A DNA stretch of 64,000 nt from Dicyema japonicum (lineage: Eukaryota; Dicyemida; Rhombozoa; Dicyemidae), in contig RDEW01000014.1 of the NCBI GenBank assembly GCA_011109175.1, positions 754,042 to 818,041 on the forward strand, written 5' to 3'. Made by a program: the position numbers and the translations under genes. Numbering within the stretch: position 1 is the first letter of the stretch; each line of letters starts with the position of its first letter. Shown piece after piece: positions 21,626-33,712 of this stretch. The notes under the pieces were generated by a model that worked only from the letters and a program-made list of their open reading frames with translations, searched no databases and was not told the DNA's origin.

Positions 21626-24469
21626 AACGTAAAAGAAGGCCATCCCAAGATATTCTTAGCTTTTGCATAGATTTCTGGTGGTCCAAGGAAGAAAAGAGAT
21701 TTGAAAATTTCTTTGATTCAGAAAAAGATTTATGTTCATACCGTAAGAGATGGACTCCTACTCTGATGGTCTTTAGAACACTTCTGAAGTTCAGGTCTCA
21801 GGAGGTCTGCGTCCCTGAATTTCGTCGTTCTCAAAGGTCTATAAAGTGGGTGGACACTAATTCGCGAATTCTTTCAATCCAGGTTTGTTTTTTGGTGACT
21901 GTGAGAATTTTTGGAGGTCAGTAAAAAATTTTCACGATGTTCCCGCGGTTAGTGGATTTTTCCTATATTGGGAAAATTTTGTGGTTAAGGTCAAGTGATT
22001 GTTTGAATTTATCTAAATTTCTGATTGTAAGGCAATACTGATTTTATCATCTGAACGTAAATTTTGACGCAGAAAAAAGTCGAAAACAACTTTTGTCCAA
22101 CACTTTTTTAAATTTTTTTCAAATCGAAATTCATATTTTCTTAAAAAATAAACATTTATGACGTAAAAACGGCAAATAAACAATTTGAGAATTATATAGC
22201 AATCGTCATGACGTAGTTGTTCACTTTTCAGGATTGTGAGCGATATTTCCTTTTTTGTTTCTGACATCTCTTTAGTCCATGAACGTGGGAAGAAATACAT
22301 GTTAGGGTTAGGTTAGGTTAGCTTTCATATATCATGAAGCGAAGTAGAAATTTTCATCTCAACCTCCCTACCAAATAACTACTTGGATAATTTGGTTATT
22401 GAAAAAAAATCGATTTTTGTGTTATTTTCTATTTAACTTAATAACTGACAAAAGCACTGCCAGATTGTCTAACAATTTTGTCAAAGTCAAAAAAACAGAT
22501 CTTCCAATATCATACAAGTCCATCCAAAACCAGCGGAAATAAAATATCCAGTCCTTTCGATTATTTAACCCTTCCAACCGAGTGGAGTAAAGTAAATGAT
22601 CTTTCCCCCCCCCCCACTCCGACAATGGGAAGTGGATCACATTATGCCACTCAAGTAGAACAAGGGAAAAGAAAAAGAACAAAGGAGATCTTTGAATAAA
22701 TAGCTTTTACTATATTTTTTATGGTTTACTTGGTAACTTTAAATTTCGCATCAAATTAGAAAAGATAATTTTTTTGAAAAATTAAAAATCATTTTTGTTA
22801 CCATTTCCCTTTAATAGATCCACAGTATCAAAAATCTTGGATTTTACATATTACCGGGGTTTTCCGAAGATAATGAATTTTATGTGTGCCAAATTTTTCC
22901 AAAAATAAGCCCTTCCGAAAATAAACCCATGCCAAAAAAACAATTCCAAAAATAATCAGCAATTCCTTTTTTTCTTCGATAGGCCTATTATCTTGTTGGC
23001 CTACATGTGTTATTCGGCTACTTGTCAGGTGATGTCTTTACAGAAATTGAAAATCCATTTATCAGAACATTTAAAATCAGCAATGTTTAAATCTCCTTTC
23101 AATGAGCATACGATTTCTTTTAAACATCTGCAGCTTACGATTGTTTTGTGGATAAATCATTCAGATTTTATCCAATCAAACAGTTTTGTTTAATTTCAGG
23201 AAAAAACGCTTTTCTTCCAAAAGTTCCTAATTTATGTGAAACGGTTTGCTTTGATGAATTTGACAAATTTGTGTTATTTTTTGCCAGCTTCTTAGACACT
23301 TACGGTCCATACCTTTTGCAATGTTTCCACTGCACTCTGACAATTTTTTTAATGTGGAGAACTTGTCATTTTATTTAAAATCATTATTTTTAATAATGGA
23401 GATTAATCTTAGAAAATAATAATAATTATTATGTGTATTTTATAAAAGATTTACACCAATTTTTATTGGCATACCATAATTTTTGACAATAAAATCAAAA
23501 AAGCAACCGACTAATCACGTTGTCCTGATGCCTAATAAAGTTACCATAAAAAATACTGAAGAGTGCAACATTATGAAATGCATCCTGGAGGGACAAAACA
23601 TGAATGTATCAGCAGCTCGGAAGTATAGAAGACTGAAAATTTCCTTATGATGTAAATTTGCAGTCTTTGTATTATAAAGAATGAATAGGAAGATGAGAGT
23701 GGTTCATTCACAACGACTCAAAAATCAAAACCACTGAAAATAATAGTTAATTAGCACTTTTGTAAAATTGTTAACTTTGATATAATAGATTATTTTTATT
23801 TTTGATATTGTAAGCCCTACCGTAGGGCTAAATAAATAATTTTCGGAAATAATAAAAAATAATTTTCGGTAATGTATTTTATAATCAACCAATTTTTTTA
23901 ACAAAATCAAAAAACCAGGATTTAGCAACCAATAGATGATTCTAAATAAGTTCATAGCCGGTAAATTCATCCTGAGCGACCACGTGGTCGGGTTCTTGAT
24001 AGAAGAGGTTGAAATTTTAATTTTTATTTATCGATAGGCCAACCAAATGTCATATAAGTCACATATCTCACTTTATTAATGATTTTTATTAATTTTAATA
24101 TACATCATTAGGTCTTATAGGTCATATTTCGTTTTTTTAACAGCCTTCTTGTTGTCATGCCTAAATCAAAATTGTCAAACCAGAAAAAAATTTGAAAAAT
24201 CATAAGCAATATCCATGGAATTTGAGAGGGATGTTAATGGTAATTTATATTGTCTAAATTTATAGTCAATGTAAACTTTAATACAAATATAACGTGGAAC
24301 AACAACGGCAAACAATGAAACACAAGTTTTCAGACTTGAGAAATTCGTCTAAAGTTCAAAAAATTATTTTCACATTCAGAGCTTGGAATAGAATTGGTCG
24401 AAATGATGACCAAAGTGGATATTCCGTTATACAAAATCCGAGACACTAACTTTATTGATTTCCACTAGA
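21626..24469. other. Mostly unassigned region
   Basis: One candidate coding region is seen. At 22980-23090 the plus-strand frame reads AYYLVGLHVLFGYLSGDVFT and stays open to a possible 22-nt intron at 23087. Another open exon covers 23138-23378 (SFRFYPIKQFC, then DKFVLFFASFLDTYGPYLL). This may be one membrane-rich gene, family unknown. A telomere-like run lies at 22302-22321, and a C tract at about 22606-22615. Positions 23970-24030 resemble repeats at 45480 and 57840. The remainder is A/T-rich. Confidence 0.35.
22302..22321 (+). repeat. Short interstitial telomere-like repeat
   Basis: One TTAGGG unit is followed by two TTAGG units and TTAG. At 20 bp it may be chance or a healed break; no longer array is present. 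Confidence 0.45.
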
Positions 24470-25150
24470 CTTCAGGACCAAGCTGATAATATACGCTGAT
24501 GACATTTTAATCTCGGATTCGTCGTTGAGGACATAACTTTCAGAGCGGAGACTAGGAGCTTTTGTTAACAAAGTTCAGGATTGGTGTGATCGGAGAGCCC
24601 TGAGACTCTCAATGGAAAAGTCCAGTTATTTACGGATAAGCAGGCTGGGTAGGCATCACGAAGAGCCTTACACTCTTCGCATACAGAGAGTTTCGTTTCT
24701 GAAATACCTTGGAATTGTAGTTGATGAGTAGAGGATCATATTTGAAGGACATCGAAGAGCGAAGAAAGAAGGCTGTGCAAGCACTGTTCTGCACTAGAAG
24801 TCTAAAGTTGGATGGTGATACCATGCTTTTTGTTTTTCGGAATGTGATTCTTCCAAGACTTATCTACGGAAGCGAAAGATGGTTTTACAGCTCCTCGGGG
24901 AAGAGGATCCTCGCTCTTGAAAAACAAGGCGAGCGGCGATCAAACTATCACTTGGAAAAAAATTATTATTCTGACTAAGGAAGAAAACAATTGGTGTGTT
25001 GGTTGGATAAGATTTAATAAGGATGCCGGTTAGGAAGATATAGAAATTAGAATCTGTAGCTTCCAAATCCAGTAGAAGGGTTTTAGGCAAGGAAACAAGG
25101 TACCGGATGAACAGTCCAGGATCTGGCGGACTGAGAGTACCTATTCTGTA
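24470..25150 (+). mobile_element. Non-LTR reverse-transcriptase palm/thumb fragment
   Basis: The plus strand reads KLIIYADDILISDSS, the catalytic YADD box. It continues with KVQDWCDRRALRLSMEKS and SFLKYLGIVVDE, and after a frameshift RRKKAVQALFCTRSLKLDGD and NVILPRLIYGSERW. This is the usual order for the RT palm, thumb and connection. Stops at about 24730 and 24976 show it is inactive. No endonuclease is attached, and the family is not the same as its neighbours. Confidence 0.75.
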
Positions 25151-25439
25151 ACTGATGTTAGATTGTTAATAATACGGTTGATTTTCGGCATTACTAAAAA
25201 TTTGTTTTATTTATATTTTTTGCCGAAAATATTGATGTGCGCTCGGCGCATGAGTGCAGTCTTTGCATGTCACATATTAGTATAAGAAATGTATTTTTAA
25301 TTTTGGATGAGACCCAAATTTCAACAAAGTATTTTTTTAAATATTATAGTTGTGACTGTTAAAAATTCTATGATTACATATTTGATTATGATTCAATTAC
25401 GGTGTGGTACAATTATCATCTATAAAGATGGCTACGTTG
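25151..25439. other. A/T-rich spacer
   Basis: No feature is recognised between the two retrotransposon fragments. Confidence 0.3.
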
Positions 25440-26875
25440 AATAAAAATCTTGCCAGAACTTATTTGAAGAGATTGGATTGCCTCCTGACAAGATGGGTAA
25501 GTTGATTGGATGCTGCAAATTATTATCCAAGAATGCAGTACAAATAACTGAAATTGTGAACTTTTTTTTAGATAATGAGAAAAATTTTGGAAAACGCAAA
25601 AGCTTAATACAATTCAGTGTACAGCTATATTCAATAGCTCCTACGGAAAACCATCCAGTCTGGTACACGGCCAATACTACATCCCATCGTCTTCTGGAGT
25701 CCAACAAGGAGACCCACTGGGGCCTGCCTTGTTCAGCCTGGGAATTGCCCGTATCACAGGATATTGTTCCACTCCTCTGAGAGTATGGTATCTGGATGAT
25801 TGCACCATGGGCGGCCATCCGAAGAATGTACTAGATTGCTTGAAAAGTCTGATAGTCCAAAATGCAACAGCTCGATGCTATCGATTCCCTCTTCTGTTCC
25901 TCTATTGAACGTATCACAAATGTGAAAGTTGACGACCAAAAGTGGGACCAAGCGACCCTACCAGTTAGCCTGGGCGGACTGGGAATCCCTTCACCGAAAA
26001 ATTTGGCTTGCCCCGCGATCTGTCCTTTTTGGGCTCCAGCCGACTATTGATCAGGATGATTCTCCAACTCCAAACAGAATCATCTAAAATCACAGATATG
26101 TAGCATTTGAAAGGGATGATGCCTAAGCAAAAAGACCGTTACACGACCATCTGCGAGGATAAATATGAGAGTCTTCTGAACCAATCAAACCAACACAGAC
26201 GTGTCTGTCTAGTCACTGGAGTGGCGCTTGGATCAATGCACTCCCCGTTGGTAATGTCGGAAAACACCTTGACGACGATTCTGTCAGCATCAGCATCTCC
26301 ACCAGATTTGGACTGGAGATTGCCGGACTCACAAATGGGTGTGGCGCCACCGTCGATTGTTATGGACACTATGCCCTCTCGTGTCGAAGAAGTGCAGGAC
26401 GATTCCCAAGACACAAGGCGATCAACGGAATTGTCAAGCAAGCCCTAGAGTCTGCGGGATATCCCGCCATACTTGAACCTGTTGGCTTGGACAGAGGAGA
26501 CGGAAAACGTCCCGACGGGATCACAATTCGAAGAGAGGAAACCTTTGGTTTGGGACGCTACTTGTGTCTACCCACTTTGCCCGTCTAACATTGTCGGGAG
26601 CGCGGTAGATACACTGTATGCCGCGGAAAAAACGATAAGAAATACGAAGCGCTACGCGACCGATTCGCGTTCTAGTTGATTGTGGTCGAGACAACGGAAT
26701 GAATAAGTGAAAAATCGCTTCTCTTCCTAAAGAAACTTGGACACCTAGCTACACTAAAAAGCCACGACGCTCGTGAGACCCGGTGGCTTCTCCAGTTGAT
26801 CTCTGTTGCAATCGTGAAAGGCAACGCAACGTCGATAATGTCGGAGGGGTCCTCTTTAAATGGATGAACGTGTTA
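25440..26875 (+). mobile_element. REL-endonuclease retrotransposon, RT C-terminus to 3' end, badly broken
   Basis: Plus-strand frames in order show: a QSGVQQGDPLGPALFSLGI-like RT motif B at about 25690-25750; a VWYLDDCTMGG-like stretch with the palm aspartates at about 25785-25815; LGGLGIPSPKN at about 25975; the zinc-type motif CGATVDCYGHYALSC at about 26340-26385; [14 protein letters not shown] at 26485-26525; and a terminal RWLLQLISVAIVKGNATSIM at about 26785-26845. This is one of the longest copies, covering the RT fingers/palm end, connection and restriction-like endonuclease, but with many frameshifts. The 3' 70 bp is nearly identical to the minus-strand scrap at 40312-40380. Confidence 0.78.
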
Positions 26876-28059
26876 ATTATTTATGCATTTTAAATATAAT
26901 GAATTTAACCAAAAAATTGGCAGATATTTTTGTCTACCATCCAATTTTCTGGAAATGAGAAAATGCCAAGATAATTTTTTACCATTATAGATGCAATAAA
27001 ATTTAAGCAGGATCCTGTGAAAAAGAAACAAGTAAAATGTCATTAAAGATATCAAAAATGTGAAATTAAAAGAGTTTTGTCCAACATTTGCAAACTTATG
27101 GAAGTGTCCTGGAAAACTATTTTGGTAGAAAGAAGTTTTTCCATGTTAAATAAAATGCTCGAAAAGGATAGAAATTTTACTTAAAAGTTATATTTTTAAG
27201 GTTATATTTCAATCATTTTTAGGTCATATTTGTGGTTCTCCTAATTATCGTTAAAATGTGATTTTAAAGATTAATTCTACGATATGAGTCATGCGGGCAG
27301 ATCCCCAAGTTAATTAAAAAGTTCAATTCTCCTAAAAGTTTTAAAAATAATTTTAAGTTCTAATCAACGATATGGACCACTTGGACTGGTTTATTGGTTA
27401 AAGAGATATAAAAATTATTGATTATCTAACTGATTAAAGTACAAAAGAATTCAAGGTCATTGAAAACTAACCATCAAGCTTGTGTTAAAGGTAGAGATGA
27501 ATATTTCCTCGGCACTCAAGAAAACTACTTGATGGAGCTAATGAAAATGGTGATTCAAGCCAAATGGTAAATTCTATGGATGAGTCATGGCGGATTCGAG
27601 GGATTTACCTTACAATTGAGACGACCTAGACTCATTAAGACCCCTAACAATAAAAGCGTGTGGAAGAGATCGACATTCAAAATGGTTTCTTTGCACATGG
27701 CTATATATTGTGGCTAGTCAAAGCGATTTAATAATAATAAAGGAGCAATTAAAAACTGAGTAGAGTACACATACTGAGAGTGCGATAAAGACAACGACAT
27801 TACAGAGTGATGTCAGCCAATCAGCTAACAAAGTTGGATGCAAGAAGCTATTAAAAACATAGTGTGGAGCACAAGAGTGTTCATATGCTTACAGAAACAG
27901 TAGAAGTGTTTTTTAACTAACAAACTAACTAAAAAGGAACTACGCCAACCAAAAATAAAAAAATCACTGACAGAAAATACTCAAAGCATGTTTTTAATTA
28001 AAAAAATATGAATTTTATGATTTAAAGCGAATTTCTCTCAAAAGATGCTTTATTTTTGT
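26876..28059. other. No gene recognised
   Basis: A/T-rich sequence with only short open stretches. No motif, repeat partner or tail was identified. Confidence 0.35.
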
Positions 28060-28310
28060 GAGTAAAGAGACTATCCGCTGCAGAAAAACCATGGAAGGCT
28101 AAAGAGGACTCCTATGACACGTTCAATGTGACTGGTATCGAAACAACTGGGATGATAAGCAAGATATCTTTCCCTTTTTTCAAGAATTTGAGACGTTTGG
28201 CTACACTCAGAAGCTATGACGTCCGTAAAATCCGGTAGCTCATCCAGTTGATTGCTATTGTTAGAGGTAATACCGCGTCAATTATATCTGCGTGGATAAA
28301 TGATTAGCTA
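28060..28310 (+). mobile_element. REL-endonuclease retrotransposon 3' scrap
   Basis: The plus strand reads FKNLRRLATLRSYDVRKIR, then LIQLIAIVRGNTASIISAW and a stop near 28305. This aligns with the end of the 25440-26875 copy (FLKKLGHLATLKSHDARETR, then QLISVAIVKGNATSIM). An A-rich tail follows at about 28340. Confidence 0.65.
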
Positions 28311-29865
28311 ACACTCTCAACTTGAGGGTTTATAATTTAAATAAAAAAAAAAAAATATTTTTAATAAATAACATTTGATCACAGATCCACATATGTTTAA
28401 GGAAGATCAAATTATTCAAATTTATATTATGAAATGATAGCTGCTGGCCTCCTGCAAGTTAGTGAGGCTGGGGTTACTTAACTAACTAACTAAGAAGTGA
28501 TAATATCGGAGATACACTCATCCGTTGAAGAATGTTGAAACAATTCACAGACTAGAATCACATCAAAATGAATTATAGACTTAAAAGGAATGATGAAAAC
28601 TTCATTTTGAAAGGCGGAAAGCTCTATCTTGAAAATTCCAAACATAACCACAAGCTTATAATCGTCTCAATCAACACAGAAGAAATGAGGAGATACATGT
28701 AGCTAATCATTGTGGACACATTGCTTTGGAAAAATTGTGCCATAAAAGATTCTGTTTTATTAAAAGAAGCATTATTTGTCAATTGATAAGAGACTGCGAT
28801 ATATGCTTGTTGCAGTGCCATTGAAAAAATATGACGATCTGAGTCATTATGGTTTTTAATGACGAGAAATGATGGATAAAACACATTCGAAAGGCTATGG
28901 TCTAGGAGAAATGTTCCCATGTATCAACTACTGAGTTGATTCCATGACGTCGACTTCAATTGCTTCCTCCTTATTTGTTCGATTAAAGATTTCTCCTGGA
29001 GCTCTTTTAGTAAGTCATACCTTTGATTGAGGAATAGTGAGTTCTTTATACCTTTGATTGAGGAATTCTACAATTGTGGCCAAATATGTTTTCGTTGATT
29101 TTATGACCCGTAGGATCCCTGTTTCCTTAAATAATAATTCGGAGGAGAAAGTTGTATATTCCATAACATCCGCTAGCTCTCAATTTCGGGAGGTGTTTAA
29201 TAAATTCAAGGATGCTTTCCTTGCTAAAGTCTGCAAATGTGTCTTCCGCACCGGTCACTAGTTTGTTCATGAAAAATGTGTTCTCATTGCTCGCCTGTTT
29301 TTTTTAATATTCTCCAAAATAATAGACAATCGCTTTCTTTGAACAAAAATTGAGCATTCTTTTGCTCCTCGTTTAAGCCACGATAAAAATATCTTCGATT
29401 GAATTCAAAACACCAATTATGTTTTATGAATTCCTTTCATATATTCGAAGTCTTTTCTCCACATCTTTATATCATCCTGAATACAAGCACCGATTCTCCC
29501 TAATTCACCCTTCTTTGACTTTCGGTATCCATATTGGCAAAGCATATTTCTCGTTTAATCACCACATCTTTGGTTTTCTCTAGGTTTAGTAAGCTCTGTT
29601 ATTTGTTAAAGTTGCTTCTTCAGTTTTGTAAGATCCATGTGGTGGATCCAATCAGGCACGTTGTGAGAGAACCCCATACGCACGCTGTCCAACATGAACA
29701 ATATCCGTGATATTGCTTATATTCGTTGGTGGAAATAACATAGGTTTTCGACCATCGCGGGGGATTAACTTCGAATTTGAAAGTATAACTCATCTATAGT
29801 ATCTCTGTAGTATGATATTTCTGATTTTGGACATATTTCCCAGTTTCCCGATACAGGTAATTTAA
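28311..29865. other. Unassigned region
   Basis: The minus-strand open stretch 28920-28624 (GTFLLDHSLSNVFYPSF) and plus-strand 29058-29261 have no recognised family. The 16-mer TACCTTTGATTGAGGA occurs twice, near 29019 and 29049. No RNA gene was seen. Confidence 0.35.
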
Positions 29866-29979
29866 GTGGCAATAAACATGTCACGTGGCTCGCCGACGAC
29901 GTGGTGGCATTTGGAAAAAAAGAACCACACTTTCCCCTATTTTCACGGGTGGCCCAATAAGGAAGGCCTGCGTCGCTGC

Positions 29980-30006
29980 GGAGACGTTGAGGCAAACCCT
30001 GGACCA
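29980..30006 (+). other. 2A-like ribosome-skipping motif
   Basis: The encoded GDVEANPGP fits D(V/I)ExNPG|P exactly. It lies about 43 residues from the first ATG of the retrotransposon ORF and just before the endonuclease. 2A-like motifs at this position are known from APE-type non-LTR elements of other animals and trypanosomes. Cleavage activity here is inferred from the motif only. Confidence 0.75.
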
Positions 30007-31023
30007 GCCAGAATAGTCCAACTCAACATAAATGGAATCAAGAACAAGATACTCGAACTTCGGGCATTAGTGAAAGAAAATCACATTGATCTGTTGCTAT
30101 TTCAAGAGTCTAAACTTTCTCCAAAGAATTCAACAACAGTATTTCCGGGATTCACAGTAATTAGCCGTGACAGAATTGGCAAACTTGGTGGAGGTCTTCT
30201 CACAGTTATCCGCAACGGCATTTCGTTTGAGGACTTAACTAACATTGCTTACACTATGCTTAAAGGATATGGAAATCTCGAACTTTTGGTTACCAAAGTA
30301 CGATTCCCAAGACTATCAATAATAATTGTCAACGCATATCTCCCACCGTTGAGTTCCTGCCGTCCAGTGCTCCCAGACTCACTTTTCTCGCATTACTGAA
30401 GGATGTGTTATCTGTGGTGACTTCAATGCGAAGCACCCACTGTGGCTGACAGGACAAACCTACGACAAAAGAGGGAAGATGATAATTGAGGACCTACACA
30501 GCCTATGTATACTCAACGATCCTGCACCCCATACAAGAGCACCTACTCGACGTAACGATGAACCTTCTTCTATCGACATCTCATTGTCATCACCGTCCTT
30601 GGCTTCTCTTATTGACTGCTCAGTGAAGTATGACACCAGGAGTGACCACAATCCAATATTTTTGGAGGTCAAAACGAGGTCACGGATAAAAGGACAATGT
30701 CCAACGATAACTAATTACAGCCTTGCGAATTAAAGAGGATTCAAGGATTACGTCGATAATTGAATTGGACTATTAAATTTCCCCACTCCTGGATCCTATT
30801 TACTAGTCAGGATGTTCGCAGAGCCATATCCAAAGCCAACAACAGAGACTAAAGGACCAGACAACATAACCACATGTGAACTGAAGCACCTAGGCCATCG
30901 AGCCCTGGAACTATTAGCCTATATCTTCAACCTATCCATTAACACAAATACAATCCCTGAAATATGGAAGAAGTCTCTAATCAGACCTATCCGAAAACCC
31001 AACAAACCAATAGATGAACCATC

Positions 31024-32210
31024 GGAGTGCGGAAAAAAAGTCAAGTTGTCTTTTTTTAGTTTATATCGCATTTTTTGTGATACTACTAAGCATCTTTTAA
31101 TTTTTAAAAATTTTTTCAATACTTGACTTTTTTTCCGCTTGACTTTTTTCCATTTTTGAAAATTTTTCCCTTATAAATTTTCGAAAATAGCGCAAAACGG
31201 AAAAAAAGTCAAGTCGTTAAACGAAATTTACGGACTTGACTTTTTTTCCGCTTTGGTATAATCGCTTTTGACTAAATCAATTTTAAGAATTTCAAATTTT
31301 TTTTATTATCAAATGAATAAAAATTAAATTAAAGCATCTGAATGGCCATGCTATTTCCCCTAACAATAGCCAACGAGATACGTTCTCGGAACCAACTAGT
31401 CTCTTGCGGATCCTTGGTCACAGCTTGAATCATGGAGCCGATCTTACGAACCAACTCATCTACTTGGGGCCAAGGATTCCTAATATAATAAAATTGACTT
31501 AACTTTTTTCGCTTTGGTTTAATCTTTTTGACTTAATCAATATACGGATTTTAATTCCTTTGGAAAAAGAATTTCAACAAGAACAAATAAAAAACGATTG
31601 ATAGACAAAAAAAAATTTTTAAATATATGTCTGGATCGCCAGGACGGAAAAAAACAGTAGGAGAAGCCCTAAAAGCAATTGCATGGAATATTAAATATTC
31701 TTTTGACTCACATTAAATAATCCTTGATTCAGGTTAAATAAAAATCATATGTTATAACATTTTAAAAAAATTTTAAAAGTAGAAAAAATTATTTTAGAAT
31801 TTATTTTCCACCACGTGTTAGTTTTAGTTGTGGCGGGACATTTTAATTCATTAACATTAGCCAAAATTAACTATTTAAATAATTTGTTATTCTAAACTCG
31901 CTTACTTTTAAATGAAACGATTACTGAAAAAATCTTAATTTATAAACGGAAAAAAGTCAAGTCCGTAATTTCGTTAACGGACTTGACTTTTTTTCCGTTT
32001 TGCGCTAAATTTCGAAAATTATAAGGGAAAAATTTTCAAAAATGGAAAAAAAAGTCAGTATTGAAAAAAATTTTAAAATTAAAAGATGCTAGTAGTATCA
32101 CAAAAATGCTATATAAACTAAAAAAAGACAACTTGACTTTTTTTCCGCTTACGGACTTGACTTTTTTTCCGCTTGACCTTTTTTTCCACTTGACTTTTTT
32201 TCCTACAACC
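31024..32210 (+). mobile_element. Mutator-like element, internal deletion derivative
   Basis: The element is flanked by 8-bp target duplications GAACCATC (31016-31023 and 32211-32218). The terminal inverted repeats are close copies of those of the 33713-36168 element and contain GGAAAAAAAGTCAAG units. The interior keeps only the last part of the transposase (about 31555-31680, GKRISTRTNKKTIDR-like) and subterminal sequence. A retrotransposon scrap is inserted at about 31296-31483. The outermost bases are swapped relative to the larger copy: GGAGTGCGG is on the left here and on the right there. Confidence 0.85.
31296..31483 (-). mobile_element. REL-endonuclease retrotransposon 3' scrap nested inside the Mutator-like element
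   Basis: The minus strand reads VDELVRKIGSMIQAVTKDPQ, then ETSWFRERISLAIVRGNSMA, the family C-terminus, followed by an A/T-rich tail. The flanking sequence on both sides matches the uninterrupted stretch at 34040-34070 of the other Mutator-like copy, which fixes the insertion borders. It is the third level of nesting here. Confidence 0.8.
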
Positions 32211-33712
32211 GAACCATCTTCCTATCGCCCAATATCTATTCTAAGTCTGGTCTCAAGGATCCTTGAAAGGCTTGTTTTGGAAAAATACAAGACTCAATCT
32301 CAATACCTCCGACCCAGCACGGATTCCGGGATAACCATACGACCACAACACACCTTACAATTCTCACACAATTCATTGCGGAAGGATTTAACTCCCCAAA
32401 CCCATCAGAGGACAGTACTTAAATATCCGTGGATCACAAAAAGCGTTCGACTCAGTCCCTAGGAAACTCCTAACAAAGAAAATATACGAAACCAACATCC
32501 ATTCGAACCTGAAACTTTGGCTTGGAAAACTTCCTAAATGGAAGACGAGCACAAGTACCTGCAACAACATCAAATCAAGATCTCGCTATTTCCCCAAATG
32601 GAGTTCCTCAAGGCTCTCCACTATCACCCCAACTCTTCATCTCTACATAAACGACATGCACAAACCTGTAATGAAAACTGTCTAATCCTCTCCTATGCCG
32701 ACAATATCATTCTTGCCTTCCAAGGAACAGAAGCATTCAATCAGCGACTCAGTTCGTCGAAAAATGCTTGAAAAGCTGGAACTATGGCTTCCGAAGACGG
32801 GGAGGCTCGACACATCAGCAACAAAGTCCTTGTCACGTTGTTTACCACTTACAAAAGACAGCTCTGTGTCGAACAAAAAATCATTAAGAACGTGGTTATT
32901 CCTATTAACAAAACACCGAAGGATTCTGGGAGTCACCTTTGATAAGGGATTCTCCTTTATCCGAAATGTTGAAAACAAAGTAACTTTTGCTCTGAAGAAA
33001 ATGAGAATTTTAAAAGTGCTCTCAAAAACACATAGAGACCAAACTGGTGGCCTTACCACGATTTATGAACAATTTATCCGACCAATGATGACGTATGCAA
33101 ATCCTTCATGGGCAACGCACACTTCACGATCCTCCTCATTGAAACTATCCGCAATCGAGGAGACTGCAATAAGGTTAATTGGACCAAAGACACAGAATCC
33201 ACCCATTGAAAATTTCTTAATTCGAATTACAACGGAAACTCTTAAAGGAGGCTATCCTCTATTCCATACACTATCGAAATATCTACAATCATACAGAAAT
33301 TTTGAACCGATGCCATGTCCAATGAGAAGAGCTGTTCAGGATTCTCGACCCCGCCGGACTCGTCCTCTCCTTTGTCGATCTGGGATCACTTAGTTAGATG
33401 AGAACTTCTTTGGTAATAATAATAGGACACTTTGGTTTGGATTTCACCAAAACTCTTCAGGCTAGCTACTGACTTCAACGTACGAAATTTATTATTGGAG
33501 GCTTTCGATTTAAAAGCCATCCACCTCGAGGTAGTCTTCCAAATCTTGCTTGAGATAGTAGGAAAACTTCCTACATCCACTCAACTTTGTCCTCCTTATT
33601 CTCCTGGTCGATAATCGCCTGGAGAGATATGATATTTGCCCAGCTCTCCTGTTGAGAAATTGTATTAGGGAGTCTTGCATCAATTTCTTGCACTCTGAAC
33701 AGCCCTCGGACC

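Larger units (their letters stand above)
29866..33440 (+). mobile_element. CR1/Jockey-like non-LTR retrotransposon with a 2A-like motif, interrupted by a Mutator-like element
   Basis: The ORF2-type product starts near the ATG at 29878, and residues GDVEANPGP (29980-30006) match the 2A ribosome-skipping consensus. The APE endonuclease follows: QLNINGI, LLLFQESKL, then after a frameshift CGDFNAKHPLW, SSIDISL and SDHNPIFLE. RT starts at about 30860 (KGPDNITTCELKHLG, IPEIWKKSLIRPIRKPNKP). It is cut at 31023 by the 31024-32210 insertion and resumes at 32211 with SYRPISILSLVSRILERL. Further on come KAFDSVPRKLL, YADNIILAF (YADD with D to N), RILGVTFDKGFSF and a terminal RRTRPLLCRSGIT stop at 33393. 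The 3' UTR GATCACTTAGTTAGATGAGAAC ends in (TAA)n at about 33414-33425. Multiple frameshifts make it inactive. Confidence 0.85.

Noticed and set aside
22302-22321. Chromosome end or long telomeric array
   Set aside because: Only about three to four units, embedded in ordinary sequence on both sides.
23026-23075. C2H2 zinc finger (CYSATC...H...H)
   Set aside because: The overlapping frame AYYLVGLHVLFGYLSGDVFT looks at least as good, and no second finger or family context supports the zinc finger.
26139-26448. Pair of long overlapping open frames on opposite strands
   Set aside because: They overlap the decayed RT-to-endonuclease part of the REL retrotransposon; only shifting plus-strand frames show the family motifs.
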